From Hydractinia symbiolongicarpus (taxonomy: Eukaryota; Cnidaria; Hydrozoa; Anthoathecata; Hydractiniidae), in the NCBI RefSeq assembly GCF_029227915.1, contig NC_079878.1, positions 868,001-932,000 on the forward strand: a stretch of DNA of 64,000 nucleotides. Reading direction: 5' to 3'. Under the pieces are notes generated by a model. It did not search any database. It was not told the DNA's origin and was given only the letters and a program-made list of their open reading frames with translations. This document shows, one piece after another, positions 60,581 to 64,000 of this stretch. A program made the translations under genes and the position numbers. Within the stretch, counting starts at the first letter, position 1; the number at the start of each line of letters is the position of its first letter.

Positions 60581-61080
60581 ATGGAAGAACTGGCAGCTAT
60601 CATTGTTTTAAACAAGTTGTTCGATTCTGATTATGAAAAAGCAACTCTGAAAAAAACAACAAGAAATTGGATGAAACAAAAGGGGATATTTCAGACACTT
60701 CACATTTTTCAGCAATTATCTACTTCCTTGACTTTTGCAGACTTATTTCTCCTTTCCAATGTTCACAAATTCTTAACTAACTCACCTGGGTTGTCTTTCG
60801 TGGAAGCACCTGCACCTTTCGTGGAAACGCTAACTCTCCTAGGATGTCTCTCGTGGAAACACCAACGTCTCTTGTGAATATGCAACCCTCTCAGCAAATC
60901 TCGTGGAAACAGCTACATCGCAGTGACTCTCATGGAATTACCTACATCTCAGCAAATCTTGTGGATATGCTTACTACCTGCTATTGCGCAACTCATTTGC
61001 CTAACAAAGGAAGCTTGATATCCTTGCCAACGCGTGCTATCAGTGCTTCTACCTTTGGAAGAAAAACGTGGTAACCACGA
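60581..61080 (+). pseudogene. Possible transposase N-terminal relic and degenerate repeat
   Basis: An ATG at 60581 opens a frame with TTRNWMKQKGIFQTL, which faintly resembles the start of PIF/Harbinger-type transposases; this is a weak impression. It decays into a degenerate tandem repeat (60795-60965) with TCTCGTGGAAAC-like units. No catalytic domain follows. Confidence 0.25.
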
Positions 61081-61768
61081 ATAGCCAAATTAGATCACCA
61101 AGATAACCTTGAGGCAAACCAAACTGTCAACAATAAATGATAGGGGAACTAGTATACTTTAGCTGCTCCTATTTATTGACTATGTCAACTAAGGTATATA
61201 GGCGAGGCAATCTGGACGCCTGGATCAACAAAAATCCTGGGCAACACCTTTAGAGTCTGGAATAAGAAGAACACTAGTGTCCATGCCCTGTGACCACCCC
61301 TCACACTGGCTCACCAACTTATATTTGAATAAACATTGGGCTTCTATTAACACTAGAGTACTGGATGCTACATTAAAAGTTAAGCCTCTTAACAGGTATA
61401 AGTGCTAGCTTCAGCAACTGCAATTAACATATGGTAAACTGTGGGTTCACCACCGTTTACGTATTTCATAATAATCCAACTAAAAGAGACTATTCCAAAT
61501 TCAACGAAGATAATTACCTTGCTGATATTAGTGAAATTTCACTAAATAATGTTTTATACAAAAATGACAGATGATATACAGAATTTCACAACCAATTTAT
61601 GAATATAATAGAAAAACATGCTCCTTTAAAGACCTACTCTAGCCAGGAAAGTAAATGGTTACGGAAACCATGGATCTCAAAAGGTAAATCCATAGAAAAT
61701 TACATAGAAATTATTTAATAAAGAGAGACCAAATCTGGTTTCACAGGTATAAATTTTATCGTGATTCA

Positions 61769-62790
61769 GTGAAAACCCTCATTAAACACTTTCTATCAAA
61801 CCGATTCCAACGCGTGGTGATAAATGGTGAAGAGTCAGACTGGGCTGAAGTGATTAGTGGGGTTCCACAGGGATCTGTGTTAGGACCAATTTTGTTTGTG
61901 ATTTACATCAATACCATAATACAGGAAGTTCAATACTCGGATATATTCTTATTTGCTGATGATAATAAATTATTTCGTGAAATATTTTCGAGTGAGGACT
62001 CTCGCAAACTACAAGAAGATCTAAATAGTATAGTGCAGTGGTCTAATAATACCCTGTTGAAATTTCATCCAGATAAATGTGTTGCAATGAGAATAACTAC
62101 AAAAAATAGACTATCAGGTCCATGCAATTTCGTTATGAATGGTTCCGCCCTTAGAAATACAAGTTGTGAAGAAGATCTTGGTGTATTAATAGATAACCAT
62201 CTAACATTTTCAAACCACATTTCATCAAAGGTTAAAAAAGCAAATCAGATTATGGGCTTGATTCGAAGGACATTTGACTATATGGATAATGAAAACTTTG
62301 TCTTGTTGTTCACATCTTGTCAGACCACATATTAAGTATGCTAACACAGTATGGTGTACATTCTTGAAAAAGGACATGTTGATTGTGGAAAACGTACAAC
62401 GTAGAGCTACGAAAATGCTCCCAGGTATGAAGGATTTAACATATGATAAAAGGCTCAGGTTACTGAAACTTCCCTCATTATTCTACAGAAGATATCGAGC
62501 AGATATGATTGAGACATTCAAGATAACTAATAATGTTTATGACGAAGCTGTTACTGAGAACTTGTTATTGCCAAAATTGTCTAACACCAGAGGACACGAT
62601 AAAAAGCTGTAACTTGGATTTGCGAAAGTTCTCATTCACGAATCGTGTAGTGACTTTATGGAATTCTTTACCTGAGGACACAGTGTCATGTAACACAGTA
62701 AATCAATTTAAAATGAAGCTAGACAAATTATGGTCTGATAAAGACCAATTATATTATTATGATCTGGATATTACTAATTTCATATATTAG
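61769..62790 (+). pseudogene. LINE reverse transcriptase, C-terminal half, broken
   Basis: Non-LTR reverse transcriptase. SGVPQGSVLGPILFVIYIN (motif 4 region) and the catalytic FADD box (LFADDNKLF) are intact, followed by a thumb and C-terminal region (ENVQRRATKMLPG, FTNRVVTLWNSLPEDTV). The frame breaks twice, near 62330 (end of first frame at 62335, continuing in the 62274-62612 frame) and near 62605 (continuing in the 62533-62790 frame), and stops at 62790. N-terminal RT motifs are missing. Inactive remnant. Confidence 0.85.
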
Positions 62791-62830
62791 ATAGGGAGGA
62801 GTGTCTTTGTGAATGGGGTGTTTGAACAAT

Positions 62831-63260
62831 TTTTTTTTTTTTTTTTTTTTTTGAGATTAACCTCACTAATTTCGTTATTATCATACTCTTTTCTTGTTTG
62901 TTTGTGTTTGTTTGATTGTTTTGCGATCATTTTTTTTTTTTAATTGCCTTTTTTTCAAATTTTATTTATAATCTAAAGCAAAGTTAAATATTTTACAAAT
63001 TACATTTTAAAAAGTATTAAAAATTTAAAATCATAGTATTTCATGCCTGGTACACAGATGTATTCGAAATCGCAGTGTAAATGTATTTACTCAAATTGAC
63101 TGAGAAGCCTCCTTGTTCAATTGCTTTTAGGTAGCTGCTATAAGGTTTATTCAAATCTTATCCATGTTCTTTACCGAGCTTCCATTCTTGTCCAGGGAGT
63201 TTATTATTTAATTATTTTTATTTTCTGTTTTTTTTTTGTTTTTTTTTTTGTTTTTTTTTA
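62831..63260. repeat. Poly-T tracts in the LINE 3' region
   Basis: Runs of T at 62831-62853, about 62931-62941 and 63225-63259, in the AT-rich sequence between the LINE stop codon and its (ACTAT)n tail. Confidence 0.7.
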
Positions 63261-63340
63261 TCTATTTATTATGAGCTGACCCTAGAGGTTGTTGTAACCT
63301 GAAATTATTGTCAGAATACACTATACTATACTATACTATT

Positions 63341-64000
63341 AAAGCTGGTAAAAAATACACTACTTAAGCTACATTCAGAAACATCAAAACAACTCCAAAA
63401 AGATTTAGGCAGGAATGAATGAAATTATTCACAAAAAAGTTACAAGAATAGTGAAATCTTTCTCAATGACAATGGTAATATTATAACAGATCAAATAAAA
63501 GTAGCAAATAAATTTAATCAATTCTTTGGTGACATTGCTAACAAGTTAGTTGAAAACTACCAAATTCAAATACCAAATTTCAAGATTACTTAAAAAACCC
63601 TAATGAACACAGTATATTCCTAAATGAAGCAGAACCAAGTGAAATAGCAAAACTGCTTCTAAATCTGCAGTTATCTATGATATATCCCCTAAGGTACTAA
63701 AAATAGGAGCTTATACTTTATGCGTCCCACTGACACAGCTTTCTAATAAATCATTTGAACTTAATCCCGATCCATAAGGCAAATTCTAGGCTAGAAGTAG
63801 GCAACTATAGACCAATTTCACTATTACCCCTTATTAGCAAGATACTAGAAAAGGTCATGTATTCCAGACTGATAGAATTCTTTAAACATGAAAAAATACT
63901 TTGTAATAGACAATATGGATTTCAAAAAGGTAAATCAACAGAAATGGCAATTCTAGATCTACAATCTATAATCATTGATTCACTGGAGAAAGGAGAAACA
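63341..64000 (+). pseudogene. Second LINE fragment, N-terminal RT part, runs off right edge
   Basis: Starts directly after the (ACTAT)n tail of the first copy. Broken frames read NEIIHKKVT and later pieces; from about 63790 a clean frame reads VGNYRPISLLPLISKILEKV and FQKGKSTEMAILDLQ, RT motifs 1-2 of the same LINE type. It stays open to the window end. At least one frameshift lies near 63570-63590. The part seen here overlaps what is deleted from the first copy. Confidence 0.75.

Larger units (their letters stand above)
61440..63340 (+). mobile_element. CR1/jockey-like LINE copy with internal deletion
   Basis: Text at about 61580-61770 resembles the linker between endonuclease and reverse transcriptase (MNIIEKHAPLKTY, KWLRKPWIS). 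The sequence then jumps to the middle of the reverse transcriptase at 61770, so RT motifs 0-2 are missing. The copy ends in an (ACTAT)n tail at 63319-63340, the usual kind of 3' end for such LINEs. The 5' boundary is approximate. Confidence 0.75.

Noticed and set aside
872-64000. Bacterial-type systems (CRISPR array, operon, phage or toxin-antitoxin genes)
   Set aside because: All firm genes are spliced or metazoan-type and no regular spacer-repeat array is present.

Overview
The window is animal nuclear DNA. It is AT-rich, with GT-AG introns from under 100 bases to several kilobases, and no bacterial operon structure. The sparse genes with metazoan-type orthologues, the many short fold-back and TTAA-flanked repeats, a Penelope-like element and a CR1/jockey-like LINE suggest an early-branching invertebrate. 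A cnidarian, perhaps a hydrozoan, is my best guess; that is inference, since no marker gene fixes the taxon.

Layout. (1) 872-21680, minus: 5' two-thirds of an ARHGEF10-family Rho guanine-nucleotide exchange factor. Seventeen exons join with consistent phase into 905 codons, and the 3' end lies off the left edge. (2) 24587-32575, plus: a complete ten-exon GOLIM4/GPP130 orthologue of 664 residues, divergent from (1). (3) 34731-42730, minus: a complete eight-exon ZMYND12 orthologue of 365 residues, tail-to-tail with (2). (4) 43687-44142, plus: an intronless 151-residue protein, divergent from ZMYND12. (5) 45560-46672, minus: an intronless 370-residue basic, serine-rich, probably nuclear protein with four 19-residue repeats. 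(6) 50141-52599, minus, and 55638-58283, plus: two divergent paralogues of a four-transmembrane protein with a claudin/PMP22-type loop signature. (7) 60.5-64 kb: LINE debris and other transposon remnants, running off the right edge.

Mobile DNA fills introns and spacers. I see a piggyBac-like non-autonomous element (1187-1952) nested in an older inverted-repeat element, a TTAA-flanked family around 3.2, 24.2, 27.5 and 27.8 kb, a 505-bp TTAA element (34873-35377) and an internally deleted pogo/Tigger element (36108-36992). There is also a long fold-back (15062-16265), a degenerate Penelope-like element with GIY-YIG domain, inverted terminal repeats and hammerhead-like sequence (18722-19674), a tRNA-derived-type SINE in two copies, one split by a TIR element (41637-42247), and about fifteen copies of a short hairpin family with arms like CCAACCTCGTTCCCAGGGC.

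The genes do not form one pathway: Rho signalling, Golgi trafficking, a ciliary/sperm protein and membrane tetraspans lie side by side. Splice models were built by eye, from splice sites, phase and family resemblance; no alignment program was run.
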